64,000 nt of DNA from Strongylocentrotus droebachiensis (GCA_035222895.1 JAVYIG010000164.1:186001-250000), one strand, 5' to 3'. Positions 1 through 10,555 are shown, counted from the stretch's first letter. Translations and numbers: made by a program. Notes: generated by a model not told the origin, from the sequence alone.

Positions 1-1110
1 AGATGCCAACTGTTCCGTTTTTGCCGTATTTGTTTCGTTTTTTCGCTTTGAATACGGCAGTACGTTTTTTGTATGTTTTGTTACGTTTTTTTATTTTATT
101 TTATTTTTTATTTTTTTATTTATTTATTTATTTATTTATTTATTTTTTTAGTGACGTTTTTCTTAATTTCTGATCATGGGCTTTGTGTCGTAAGTGTATT
201 ATGCACCTTTGTGTTCAAATGATGCACACAGGATGGTGATACGGGCCCCAAACTGCACATTGCGAACAACCCATGTGTAATGTATGCACGGCGCGCTCCG
301 ATCGGGGTACGTATATGGTAGTGCCTGTTTTTTTAAGCTGCTCGATTAGGCGATATGTTAAGATGAGAGATTTTTTCAAAAATACTGTTTTTTGTCCAAA
401 AATACTGTTTTTTGCTCTTAAGAATACTTTTTTTTGTTGACGAAGGTTGGCATCTCTGCACCAGGCCATCACTGGTCCATGGCACAGTCACGATGAACTA
501 GAAACAAATAGCCAAGCTCTCCTGATTAGTACTGACTTATTAATATTCATTTGTCCGCCATAGGACAATAATATATATTTGTTGTTTTATATGTCAATGC
601 TGTGTCTTATCCTTGTAACTAGGCGCCTCTGAGATGTTAAAGGGATCCGGTAACTTTGTCTCAGATTCTGAAACAAAATTCTGGATTTAGCTCATGATGC
701 AATGATAACTATAAACCTTTAGGTCAGTCAGGAACCCCATGACTTTTACAAGCCGATCGCCCATCTGATTATCAAGATATTTATGATTGGAATTACAAAT
801 TTTGAAAACCGTTCGCCTGACGGTTTTCATAACACTACACTCTATTGGGCAAAACGAGAATGGTAAAACCGGTCACTTAAAGATTTTTACTTTTTTGAGG
901 CACTTCTTGATCATTTTGAAGCGCGATTTTTTTAGGGCTTCAATATTACACCATATCACAGACACTGATGACACGTAGGGCCGTGTATCTCAGATTTAAC
1001 ATTGTTAAACGATCCCTTTAATGGCCAACGGAATAAACCTTGAAGCAAGTGAAGTGACTGTTGGATGATTAAATATTTGTTGTTTTATATCATATGTCTA
1101 TCCTTGTAAC
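1..1110. other. Intron sequence of CCT2, left edge
   Basis: No coding exon is seen here. A (TTTA)n tract lies at about 100-150. The ends of the first 455 bases, AGATGCCAAC at 1 and GTTGGCATCT near 446, are inverted copies, so a small inverted-repeat element may begin at or before the window edge. A short decayed copy of the CCT2 exon start (acceptor plus about 15 exon bases) sits at about 623-637. The rest is AT-rich and unremarkable. Confidence 0.5.
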
Positions 1111-1113
1111 TAG

Positions 1114-1171
1114 GTGCCTCTGAGATGCTGATGGCCAATGCTGTATGTGAGCTAGCAGCCAGGACTCCAGG
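1114..1171 (+). pseudogene. Partial duplicate of a CCT2 exon, 5' half (copy 1)
   Basis: This stretch nearly repeats the first 58 bases of the true CCT2 exon at 2504, together with its upstream intron and AG acceptor. It encodes [19 protein letters not shown] and then leaves the homology at GGACTCCAGG, where the true exon continues into GKEAV. No GT donor follows the break, so it should not splice as a normal exon. A poly-C tract of about 18 bases follows. Confidence 0.85.
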
Positions 1172-1284
1172 AATCCTCTCCAATCCCCCCCCCCCCCCCC
1201 TCTCTCTCTCACTTAGTGCAACCATAAACCTACTGTTTATATATATCTATTGTTTTATATGTCTGTTCTTATCCTTGTAACTAG

Positions 1285-1341
1285 GTGCCTCTGAGATGCT
1301 GATGGCCAATGCTGTATGTGAGCTAGCAGCCAGGACACCAG
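1285..1341 (+). pseudogene. Partial duplicate of a CCT2 exon, 5' half (copy 2)
   Basis: Second tandem copy of the exon 5' half with its acceptor and upstream intron, ending at nearly the same base as copy 1 (GGACACCAG). Its downstream flank is interrupted at 1378 by a mobile element that resumes the copy-1-like intron sequence at 2419. The copy therefore predates the insertion. Confidence 0.85.
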
Positions 1342-1377
1342 TAATCCTCCCCAATCCTCCCCCCTCTCTCTCACATA

Positions 1378-2418
1378 ACCCCTGTTACACATACGTCGGA
1401 AAGTGGACTGAGGCCGGCCCCGGAGTGGGCTCGACGTATGTGTAACACCAACTTTTTTCGAAAAGCCGGACTGAGGCCAGGTGGACTCAGTACACCTCTG
1501 GATGTTGTTTGAGGCCGGCCTCAGTCCCGCAATCGGTATGTGTAACACCAAAGTGGACTCGGGCCCGGCTTATACGCGGAAGTGACGTAACCTGTCATCA
1601 TTATCAACATAATACATCGGGCGCGCTTGCCACCTTCTCTTATGTTATTCTTTGTTTTTATCATTCTATCACTCCCTCTTTCTGTCATTCCTTATGTTAT
1701 TCTTTGTGTTTATCATTCTATCCTTTTCTCTCTCTGTCTTTCCTTATGTTATTCTTTGTTTTTTATCATTCTATCGCTTTCTCTTTCTGTCTTTCCTAAT
1801 GTTATTCTTTGTTTCTTCCTTCTATAACCTTCTCTTTCTGTCTTTTCTTATGTTATTCTTTGTTTCTTCCTTCTGTCATCTTCTCTTATGTTATTCTTTG
1901 TTTTTATCACACTTTCTATTTCTGTCTTTCCTTAAGAAATTCTTTGTATTTCCTTCTTTCATCTTTTATGTTATTCTTTGTTTCTTCCTTCTATTACCTT
2001 CTCTTATGTTATTCTTTGTTTTTATCATTCTATCACTTTCTCTTTCTGTCTTTCCTTAAGTAATTCCTTGTTTCTTCCTTCTTTCATCTTCTCTTATGTT
2101 ATTCTTTGTTTTTATCATTCTATCACTTTCTCTTTCTGTCTTTCCATAAGTATTTCTTTGTTTCTTCCTTCTTTCATCTTCTCTTATGTTATTCTTTGTT
2201 TTTTACCATTCTATCACTTTCTCTTTCTGTCTTTCTGGAGTCCGCCCCAACTTCAGCTCGTGAAAAGGCGACGTGAGGCCGGCCTATGTGTAGACGCAAA
2301 ATTGCGGGCCTGAGATCAAGTGTAACAGGGGTTTGATGATCTTGAGGCGGCTTCAAATTGCAGGCGTGAGGCCGCCTCCGGGGCCCGCTTTAAAAGCCGA
2401 CGCATGTGTAACAGGGGT
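1378..2418. mobile_element. 1,041-bp inverted-repeat element carrying a minisatellite
   Basis: The two ends read ACCCCTGTTACACAT inward, and the match extends to 21 of 22 bases. The element is flanked by CATA on both sides. The uninterrupted version of the target is visible in the preceding duplicate at about 1209-1225. Shortened copies of the end motif (ATGTGTAACACC and similar) recur inside near 1432, 1539 and 2323, together with GAGGCCGGCC blocks. There is no transposase, so it is non-autonomous. A 4-bp duplication does not settle the superfamily. Confidence 0.75.
1636..2240. repeat. Pyrimidine-rich minisatellite, ~55-65 bp period
   Basis: About ten degenerate copies of a unit containing TTATGTTATTCTTTG, TCATTCTATCACTTTC and CTTTCTGTCTTTCC. 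It forms the interior of the inverted-repeat element at 1378-2418. Several overlapping open frames of leucine, phenylalanine and serine here come from the repeat and are not genes. Confidence 0.9.
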
Positions 2419-2503
2419 CATAGTGCAACCGTAAACCTACTGTATATATATATATATTTTTGTTGTTTTATATGTCTGTCCTGTATCTTATCCTTGTTCA
2501 TAG

Positions 2504-2607
2504 GTGCCTCTGAGATGCTGATGGCCAATGCTGTATGTGAGCTAGCAGCCAGGACTCCAGGCAAGGAAGCCGTCGCTATTGAGGCTTTCGCCAGGGCTCT
2601 TAGACAG
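2504..2607 (+). CDS. CCT2: CCT2 coding exon (first in window)
   Basis: The acceptor is at ...TTCATAG and the donor at CAG/GTAGGA. The exon starts with the last two bases of a Gly codon and ends on a complete Gln codon. It carries the SEMLMANAV and [18 protein letters not shown] segment. Its halves are duplicated separately on either side, with the break in the codons for RTPG. Confidence 0.95.
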
Positions 2608-5600
2608 GTAGGAAAACTCTCTCTCTAAGTGCCATATCGATTGACTCTGGCGATCATGCTGTTCCACAACCCTCGGTTCCTAGCCTTCTCTAATAGAACC
2701 ACTCCCAGTTCTTTCACTCCTCTCTCGTCCAACAATTTCTGCAGACTGTCCATCCAAAGTATCCTCCTTCTTCCCCTACTCCTTCTTCCCACAATTTTCC
2801 CTGTCAAAGCAAGATTCTCTAGGCCAGGCCTTCTCAACTAGTTTCTTAGAAGCGCCAAAACAAAAAATTATTGATGTTGAAGTGCCAACCTGTATGTTTG
2901 GTGACTGTGTTTCGAGGGAGCGTAGCGACCGAGCTGATAGAGGGTGGGGTCCAGGGGGCGAAGCCCCCGGAAGCTAGTGGATTTGAGGGCTTTTTTAAGG
3001 CCCAGATGTCGCATTTTTTAACACTTTTTGTTCCATAAAACATCAATCATAATTTTATATTGATGTGAAATAATTAGTACAATTCCTGGCTAAAATCTAG
3101 ACGGGAAGTTAATTTATATGAAGTTATTTTGGTGCAATAAATACGGAAAAGGTCAAAATGAAGTGAAAATATAACAAACCAAATAACAAACATTTTGGGC
3201 TCAACTTCGACTGCAACTTTTTGATTTTGCTAAGTTTTTTTTATTTTAAAATATTCTTTTTTTATTTTTTCTTTCTTGAATTTTATTTTATTTTATTTAT
3301 TTTTTTTGGGAACAGCCGCGCGCCACTCTGACTGACCGCAAGCGCCACGAGTGGCGCGCGCGCCGCCAGTTGAGAAGGCCTGCTCTAGGCCTTCTTCACA
3401 TGTAATGTGACCCATGAACTTCAACTGCCTAACACCAGGGCCTTATAAAGAGTTGATAATAATCCCAACTTATTTGCAATTGATATCAATCACGACTATG
3501 TACATAAGAGATAGGGGACTCCAGGCAAGGTAGCCATCGCTATTGAGGCTTTCGCCAGGGCTCTTAGACAGGTAGGATAATACCATGGGCCCCCTTTCAC
3601 CAAACTTGTCATCAGTGACAAATGACAGTTTGTGTTATAAGCTAGTCAGGGATGCTAGTTTTTCAGGCAATATCCTGATTTCAGCCCCTGGCAAGTTATT
3701 TTCAGACCATAGTTAAAGATGAAGTTGAGTTATGGTCATGCGATTGCATTGTGAAAGAAATGGTGTGAAATCGACCAGAAAAGGTTGATCATCTAGCATA
3801 AAAGAATTTGTGTGTATTGCAAGGTTCTGGAATCATCAAAATGATAAGAAATTTGGCCAAGTCTTGGTAAAGTTACAAACACTGTACACAGAAAGATGTA
3901 TATGGGACTACACGAACACGTGGCGTAAAAAACCTACCCCCCGAGTTTTACGAGTTACATGACATATTTAGAATATAAAGGCATTTGAAGAGCCATGCTT
4001 TTCAGGGAACATGTCTTATCTGATGTTCTTCCACACTTGCATAATAAGAATGATAATGCTCACAAATTATTTTTCACCTCTTCCCAGAACTCAACCTTCT
4101 CTTTAAGGCTTTTTTGTCAACAAAATAGATCATTCTAGGTGATTTTCAGGCCTTCTGATCAATTCTAACTGGCATCCCTGGCTAGTGAAATCCTTGCTTC
4201 TGATTGGTTATCAGGAGATTTGTCACTGATTTTGTAATTTGTCATTGAAAAAAGGTCTTTGTGAAACGGGCCCCAAGGCCTTGTCAAGAGTTGATTTTAA
4301 TCCGAACTTACAATCGCAACTATGTACATAAGAGATAGGGGATTGGAAGACTTGCGATTGATTTGGATCAATTGCAACTCTTTATGAGATTGGCCCAGAT
4401 CAACAGGATTTCCCTTTTACACAAGTTTCCATATTGTGAAATGAATTAAAAGAAACCTTTTTTCGTACATACTACACTAGGGCCTGTATTTCTGAAAACT
4501 ATGTTATCTTTCATGTCAGTGAAAAGAACAAATTGATATGTACAGAATAGGCATGTAGTGGTCCTCACACATACATCTCTCATATTAACTGTAGATATAT
4601 ACATGTATAGCCAGCTTTGTAAAGAAATTTTACCAGTGACTTGTGCCAATTTAAATTTGTACAAATTTTGATGTATCGGTATCTGGAAAGTGGAAAAACC
4701 TGATAACATTTCCAAATGTCATTATGCCTCTGTTTCGGACATGTAAATGCGAAAGGAGTGAGCTAAAACTTGCTTTTAGAAAGTTACATCCTTCAACCTT
4801 AGAATTTGTAGATTTCACCTGGGTATCAGTAATTCTTCTTTTCACTATACTTTTGTGTCAGATACCAACATTGATTTCCTCTGTCTTATAATAATAAAAT
4901 AATAATATTCAGTTCTTGTATAGCGCATATCACATTAAATCGTCACTATGTGCTTCCAAAGAGCTTTGGAACTATTACCCTTGCTTTAGCTCGGGCAGCC
5001 GTTATCAGTGCACAGTGCATTTCGATGAATAATCCTACCAGGTACCCATTTAACTCACCTGGGTTGAGTGTGGCAAATGTAGATTAATGCCTTGCCAAAG
5101 GACTTAAACTGCGGACCTTGTGATCTGAAGTCCGGTGACATATCCACTCGACCAAGATACCTCTACCTTATGACAAAAAACCCTTATGAGAGGAAAATGT
5201 TAGACACTGTCAGGAATTGTTTTTTATAAAAATAAAATACATTGTCCAAATCAATGAGAATGTATTTCATATTTGTGTGTTTTGTCTCTCTCCTAGCTCC
5301 CAATCATCATTGCTGATAACGCTGGATATGATTCTGCTGAACTCATCTCTCAGCTCAGAGCAGCACACACCGAGGGAAACTACAAGATGGGATTGAGTAA
5401 GTCTCTGCTATTTCACTTTTAGTCAGATTGCATTTTAAGTCTCCCCTTGAAACTCCTGATTGAAAACACCTCAAAGCGGCTATTAATGACAGTCGCTGCA
5501 GTGTTTACCCTTCATTTTACATATAAAATGGGTTTTAATTCAATTTTTTTAATTTTTTTAATTTTTTTAAAAACATACCACACGTCAAACAACTGCCCTC

Positions 5601-8600
5601 AAATGTGGATTTGATCACAAGTTCAATAGAAAACTAAGGTTAAAGCATACTAATAAACATACTTGAAGAGAAAAATATTCTCAAAAAGAATTAGGTCCTA
5701 ATATGGAAAAAACAATATGAGGAATGGACATTTCTGCATTGGAAGTGTGTCGTGCGTGGTTGTAAGTTTCCTTTTATCAAATTCCTTTTTGTTGCCATCA
5801 TGGTTCCTTTTGTTGGTTGCACAAGGTTGGCAGCTCTGGACTTAAAGATGAAGTTGAGTTCTGTTCATGCGATTGCATTGTGAAAGAAACGGTGTGAAAT
5901 CGACCAGAAAAGGTTGATCATCTAGCATATAAGAATTTGTGTGTATTGCAAGGTTCTGGAATCATCAAAATGATAAGAAATTTGGCCAAGTCTTGGTAAA
6001 GTTACAAACACTGTACACAGAAAGATGTATATGGGACTACACGAACATGTGGAGTAAAAAACCTACCCCCCCCCCCCCCGAGTTTTACGAGTTACATGAC
6101 ATATTTAGAATATAAAGGCATTTGAAGAGCCATGCTTTTCAGGGAACATGTCTTATCTGATGTTCTTCCACACTTGCATAATAAGAATGATAAGGCTCAC
6201 AAATTATTTTTCACCTTTTCCCAGAACTCAACCTTCTCTTTAAGATAAAAATAATTTGCTTTTATTCACATTGACCCATTACAGATATGATTGAGGGTAC
6301 GATAGGTGACACCATGGAGCTTGGAGTACTGGAGTCATTCCAGGTGAAGCGTCAGGTGGTCCTCAGTGCTTCGGAGGCTGCAGAGATGATCCTACGTGTC
6401 GATAACATCATCAAGGCTGCACCCAGGTAAGATCATCATGGACTTTTTTAAAGCCCCACTGCATTACTTATAGTTACATGCGCCCTCTATATAGCAAATA
6501 ATGCCGAATCGGTGACCACTGGTCCCCCATGATCCCCTCTTTCTTATGTTAATTGAGAGCTGAATTGATTAGATAACCACCTGTCAGTGACCATGCAGGG
6601 AGGTCTAATCCCTCCTGGCCAAACTGGTGCAGATGGGCTTTAACCCTTACTGTACTGGGGGGGGGGGGGGGCCTGGGAGGCCCCCCCCCCTCGACATTTT
6701 CGAAGATTGCGCCGCAACCGCTTGGAATTTTGGATTGTCGTTTCATGACTTTTTTCCTTCAAGTCTTACGCACATTTTGATACCATTTTCTTCGAAATCG
6801 GATATACCTGTAAGGCGTTACATAACAATTAGTATGCGCATGTCATCAAAAAAATAAAAAATAAAATAAAAATCCATCAAAATTTGCATAAATTATCATT
6901 ATTGATTACATTAAAATAATTTTTTTGTGTTAGAAAAGAATGCATAAAATTAGCTCATTTTGCATAATTAATTAGGCTAACGACAACAATTTGCATATTC
7001 GGAAAAAACTAATTATTCCATTTTGTTCCTTACGTAAATATCTACAAACATGCAAATTTTCGTGTTCATCGGACAATCGACGGCCGAGATCATAGGGGGG
7101 GGGGGGGCCTCCCAGGCCCCCCCCCCCCCCAGTCAGTGGGTGCTCAAAATAGCCCAGTACAGTAAGGGTTAAAGGATGCTGAAACTACATTACTGCTAAC
7201 CATTCCTATTTTGAGGGATTTTCCTTACTTTGGGCCTTTAAAAGCTATTGTTTTGAACCCTAAATTCCTCTCTTTTTCTAACATATTCTATGCTGAAAAG
7301 CATATAAATTAAACTGTATTCCTAATTTTTGCTGTTAATTAAAGGTTGGCAGGTATGAAACTATAATAAATTATTATTATTGTTCTTTTTGCATGCTCTG
7401 AAGACTCTGAATATTGCAGCATTGGTCAGAAAAGTTCCAACTTTCCTTCATAGCTATTGAAATAATGTAGGAACAATTTCCTTGTTGTGACATTTGTTTC
7501 ACAATCACTTGTGAATTTCATTAATGTGGCTCCTTCCTTGTTTGAGGCAACTCTTCATTTCAAAAGGGAACCCCCCCCCCCCTCCAAACCCAACAACAAC
7601 AACAACAACAACCCCTCATTTAAGGTAAAATATCCCCTTTAATCTTGATTGTGATGAAGAGAGTTGGAGCACGATGTTGACCACAGGTTATCTCTTTCTC
7701 ATCATCTTTACTTAAGCCATTTAAATCACATGTTTTGCCAACTGCTCCAATGCGGAATTAGATGCCTTTAAACTAAACTTAAATCACATGTTTTGCCAAC
7801 TGCTCCAAAGCAATGACGCTCCAAAGCGGAATTATTGACATGCACTCATTTGTTGTGAACCCCAAGGCTACTTCACTCTGATTGCTCTGTATATCATTAG
7901 CAATGTAACAGGTTCAGTTTGGCAGATAGGTAGATAATTTAGCGATTGAAAAGATAGATAGATAATCTAGCGATTGAAAAGATAGGTAGATAATCTAGCG
8001 ATTGAAAGCTGATAGCTAGCGCCTTGATGAAGGAATTGCACAGAGCACAATTTTTTTGACTTGTTGAGGATTTTTAGCTGGCAATGCAGTCTCTCGTTTC
8101 CCACCAAAACTTTTGGGATAGAGCTAATGTTGATCTCTCATCATCATGTAACAACCTCAAACCTGTCTATTTGCTGTCTATTCAGTTAATTTTGTCTCTT
8201 AGAATATCCTTTTCCTTCAACATTTGCTCCAGACTTCATTTTGCTTAAGATTTAGGGTTAGAGTGTGACTGTGATTAGGTTTTATCTTAAGGTTTAGCGT
8301 CAGATAATGTGTTGGGTCCAGTGTTAACCTTAGGAATACGATTCTTGTAGGAAATCAAAAGCAGAGCAATAGTCGATCGTTTCAAAATTCTATCAAGGAA
8401 TCAGAAAAATGGGCCAACTTTATAGACAGGTTTATTATACATTTCTTCCAAGGGAATAGACAGCCAGGTGGCTGTTACAGAGAAGTCACCACTAAGACAG
8501 GTGTTTCTCCATGTTTGAAATGCTTTTTTTTATAGATCTGTGACAAAGGTTTTATAATCATATTTATGTTGTTTTTCTCTTGCCTTTTATCCATCTACCT

Positions 8601-8692
8601 ATCTTTCTTTCCTACCCATCTACCTATCTTTCTTTCGATCTTCCCTCTCTCTTCTGTGACCTCCCAGGCAACGAAATGACCCCGGCCATTGA
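2504..8692 (+). CDS. CCT2: T-complex protein 1 subunit beta, 3' part of gene (partial)
   Basis: CCT2 is one of eight paralogous subunits of the TRiC/CCT ring, the cytosolic ATP-driven chaperonin that folds actin, tubulin and many other proteins. Four exons (2504-2607, 5297-5396, 6285-6426, 8668-8692) join in frame with GT-AG borders and give about 122 C-terminal residues. These match the family closely: [65 protein letters not shown] and [18 protein letters not shown]. They cover the end of the intermediate and the equatorial ATPase domain. The protein ends RQRNDPGH instead of the vertebrate RKRVPDHHPC. The rest of the gene lies left of the window. Identity is very sure; exon borders were derived by eye. 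Confidence 0.95.
2616..3432 (-). mobile_element. LINE reverse-transcriptase C-terminal fragment, split by a hAT-like insertion
   Basis: The minus-strand reading contains [20 protein letters not shown] followed by a segment ending [12 protein letters not shown] and a stop. This is the usual C-terminal end of endonuclease/reverse-transcriptase proteins of non-LTR elements, probably RTE-like. The fragment runs from about 2616 to 2824, is interrupted, and resumes at 3383-3432. A longer relative lies at 10745-11115. Only the 3' end is present, so it is dead. Confidence 0.75.
2825..3382. mobile_element. hAT-like non-autonomous DNA transposon, 558 bp
   Basis: Perfect 15-bp terminal inverted repeats (CAGGCCTTCTCAACT) are flanked by an exact 8-bp target duplication, CTCTAGGC at 2817-2824 and 3383-3390. 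Both are hallmarks of hAT elements. The interior has no transposase. It carries a phrase typical of invertebrate repeats (GAGCGTAGCGACCGAGC) and GCGC-rich palindromic sequence near the right end. It sits inside the LINE fragment and is therefore younger. Confidence 0.9.
3516..3571 (+). pseudogene. Partial duplicate of a CCT2 exon, 3' half
   Basis: This repeats the 3' half of the exon at 2504-2607 from GGACTCCAGG through CAG/GTAGGA, so the splice donor is kept. It is still open ([18 protein letters not shown], one Glu-to-Val change). The upstream sequence is a piece of an element also seen intact at about 4270-4396, joined at GGGGA/CTCC. A cryptic AG (AGAGATAG) just upstream could in principle act as an acceptor. 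No function is implied. Confidence 0.85.
3587..4274. mobile_element. GGGCCC-ended inverted-repeat element, with a nested TTAA element
   Basis: The left end reads GGGCCCCCTTTCACCAAA and the right end read inward is GGGGCCCGTTTCACAAAG. This terminus recurs in other short elements of the window. The TTAA element at 3717-4102 is nested inside it. The target duplication is unclear. Confidence 0.6.
3717..4102. mobile_element. TTAA element family 1, copy A (~386 bp)
   Basis: Flanked by TTAA at 3713-3716 and 4103-4106. The ends are AGATGAAGTTGAGTT and, read inward from the right, AGAGAAGGTTGAGTT. The interior is nearly identical to copy B at 5846-6239. No coding capacity. Confidence 0.85.
4270..4396. 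mobile_element. Small palindromic element, ~127 bp
   Basis: The ends are GGCCTTGTCAAGAGTTG and CAACTCTTTATGAGATTGGCC, which are approximate inverted copies. The left half of a related copy lies at 3438-3517 and is truncated exactly where the duplicated exon half begins. This helps to date the duplication. Confidence 0.55.
4890..5175 (-). mobile_element. tRNA-derived SINE
   Basis: On the minus strand the element starts with a tRNA-like head (TTGGTCGAGTGG as box A, then a degraded box B). It continues through a core with CCTTTGGCAAGGCATTAATC and AAATGGGTACC, and ends in an ATTATT-rich tail. The same core occurs in the SINE at 58555-58770. Confidence 0.7.
5297..5396 (+). CDS. CCT2: CCT2 coding exon (second in window)
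   Basis: The acceptor is CTCCTAG and the donor A/GTAAGT. It begins on a complete codon and encodes [20 protein letters not shown] through NYKMGL, ending on the first base of an Asn codon. This is the conserved ADNAGYD nucleotide-pocket region of CCT subunits. Confidence 0.95.
5846..6239. mobile_element. TTAA element family 1, copy B (~394 bp)
   Basis: Flanked by TTAA at 5842-5845 and 6240-6243, in the same orientation as copy A. An internal C run has lengthened to about 14 bases at 6065-6080, against a handful in copy A. It ends about 40 bases before the next CCT2 exon. Confidence 0.9.
6285..6426 (+). CDS. CCT2: CCT2 coding exon (third in window)
   Basis: The acceptor is TTACAG and the donor CAG/GTAAGA. 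It completes the Asn codon and encodes [34 protein letters not shown] and [12 protein letters not shown]. This is the C-terminal equatorial helix region that ends every CCT subunit. Confidence 0.95.
6452..6639. mobile_element. TTAA element family 2, copy A (188 bp)
   Basis: Flanked by TTAA at 6448-6451 and 6640-6643. The ends are AAGCCCCACTGCA and, read inward from the right, AAGCCCATCTGCA. A diverged copy lies at 19509-19693. The right TTAA is shared with the next element, and the left end lies only about 22 bases past the exon donor. Confidence 0.8.
6644..7168. mobile_element. piggyBac-like non-autonomous element with G-run/C-run hairpins (525 bp)
   Basis: Flanked by TTAA at 6640-6643 and 7169-7172, with 16-bp terminal repeats CCCTTACTGTACTGGG. 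TTAA duplication plus CCC-starting ends are typical of piggyBac elements. Just inside each end is a run of more than ten G, a short CCTGGGAGG-like spacer and a run of more than ten C, able to fold on itself. There is no transposase. A structural relative lies at 34481-35249. Confidence 0.8.
7173..8667. other. CCT2 last intron, remainder
   Basis: No gene. It contains a CAA microsatellite near 7590-7613 and a ~62-bp direct duplication (AAATCACATGTTTTGCCAAC) at about 7725-7850. A three-copy ~33-bp repeat containing TAGATAATCTAGCGATTGAA lies at 7923-8022. The polypyrimidine tract and acceptor CTCCCAG precede 8668. Confidence 0.6.
8668..8692 (+). CDS. CCT2: CCT2 last coding exon with stop
   Basis: The acceptor CTCCCAG joins the last two bases of the previous exon to make Arg, then QRNDPGH and TGA. 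Vertebrate CCT2 has KRVPDHHPC after the same AAPR, so the position fits, though the tail is divergent and loses the terminal Cys. The phase matches the upstream donor. Confidence 0.85.
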
Positions 8693-10220
8693 GAAACGCA
8701 GACCTGATGTACATACTTCCTACTGTAGGAGCTGACTTGTAACTTGTGTTTGTACGATGTAACTATAGCAGCGATACCCTTTAGAGTAATGATAGAATCT
8801 CGTTTGACAAACGGATTCTATCTCCCCTTATTTGAATGTCATGGGGCATTTCTTCAATTGTTATTCCAACGACAGTGTATTACTTATTTCCCATGCAAAA
8901 ATGTTGCCATGTTGGCTAATTCTCCAGTTATTACAGTAGAAACATTGTTACATACATGTATAACCATCTCCTTTAGACAAAGAAAGGTGCCTTGATATAC
9001 ACAATTTTGTTAAATGTTAAGTTAACAACTAAATTATTCATACCCCTTGTCAATTTGATGTTCTTTGTGTTTTTCGTATTTCAAGAATGAAAGGTGAACT
9101 GGTTGTTACATACTTTTAGATGTTAGCTTTGATATTGCACATTCTCAAGAAATATAAATCGGGACAAATCAAATTTTTATCTAGGCCTACTTAAAAATTG
9201 TAAAACCTTGGTAAGGGTATGAATAATCTAGTTGTTACCTGTGTGCTGGGTTTACAAACTATGTAGTGTAAAGAAGTGTGCACTGGGCCCTGTAACATAA
9301 ACAACTTTCAGTAACTCCCTAAAATTAATTGTATCTCCTTCAATCAGTTGTATCTTAACAATAAGTCGTAACTTAAGATTGATACCATGTTACAGGTTGA
9401 TACAATACATGTTATGATACAAGCAATTGCAGTAAGATTGGAGAATATTATTTCTAAGATTGATTGTAAGTCAATTTTTATGTTACAGGGCTCTAGTTAC
9501 ATTGAGAGTTTGTTAAACAATTTGTAAAGCAATGTTCAACTGTGTGTATTTATGTTTTGGCTTTCTTACTAGCAGCCTTGTAAGAAAAATGGATCGATGC
9601 ATTGTTATTGTGGTACGTTTTTCATTTTTCACTAAAATTGGAACGAACGACAAGCAAGAAAACAAGTCTGAATATAAGACTGCCCTAGGTGTTCTGTAAT
9701 AGATAGGGATCGCAAAGAAATGTCAAGGCTATTCATTCAGTGAAACATAGCCTGAAAACCTGGTGTGAACTATACATGGATTTCCTAGGCACCGGTGGGA
9801 ATCGATCAGATTAAAAAATCCTCAACTCATTTCAATGAACCCAAGAAGGACGTTAACAGCCATTTATCGTCCCTCACAGTTGACATATTTAGAGCCAATA
9901 CTACCCTTGCGCAAATTAGCCATGTGGTTCAAATATATCACCATAGCATGTTACAATAGCGTAAGGTTAATCTTTAAGTTTTTGTATTGGAATTGCAATT
10001 AAAGACTGGCCTAAATAAAATTCTCAATCCAAATGAAAAAAGTAAAAAAAGAGATATTAATAGGAAATTCCCTGAATATATTGCTTGATGTATGTGCAAA
10101 AAGTTAACTTAAATACATTTATGTCATGGTGTAGAGTTTGTTTGAGTGAGATAGTGTGAGATTTTTTTCCTTTCTTTTGTACTACTTTATAAGTGTGAAG
10201 CAAGGTATGAAAACATTAAA
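8693..10220 (+). other. Probable CCT2 3' untranslated region
   Basis: No open frame worth calling. Candidate polyadenylation signals are AATAAA at 10014-10019 and ATTAAA at 10215-10220. A GGGCCC-type element lies inside at 9285-9492. Which signal is used cannot be decided from sequence. Confidence 0.5.
9285..9492. mobile_element. GGGCCCTGTAACATAAA-ended palindromic element
   Basis: The left end GGGCCCTGTAACATAA and the right end TTATGTTACAGGGCTC are inverted copies about 208 bp apart. It is a short non-autonomous element of the same general terminus style as 15281-15437. Confidence 0.65.
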
Positions 10221-10338
10221 TGTCAATGTGATGAAGAAACAAATCTGTAATTGTAATTTTGTACAGGTGTTTGTTTGTCTTACCCTACTGCTAATACTGC
10301 TGCTGCTAAGTAAGCTACCAGGGGACTGACAGCTTTAA

Positions 10339-10555
10339 AAGGCCAAGTCCACTCCAAAATTGGAAATTTATATTATCAATATAAACAAAACAATAGAGGA
10401 TAGTGAGGCAATGACGGTCACAGACTCATGAGTGAGTTGCCAATTTGTATTGTAATTTTCAGAGTTTTTCATAACTTTCTTATTAGTCATCCGATTTTGC
10501 TCAAACTTTTTTTGCTTCTATCAAAATTAAGTTTTTTTTGGAGTGGACTTGCCCT
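10339..10555. mobile_element. TTAA element family 3 (217 bp)
   Basis: Flanked by TTAA at 10335-10338 and 10556-10559. The ends read inward CAAGTCCACTCC on both sides. No coding capacity. Confidence 0.8.

Noticed and set aside
1509-2313. Several overlapping open frames rich in Leu, Phe and Ser
   Set aside because: All three frames are open because the DNA is a pyrimidine-rich minisatellite; the peptides simply mirror the repeat.
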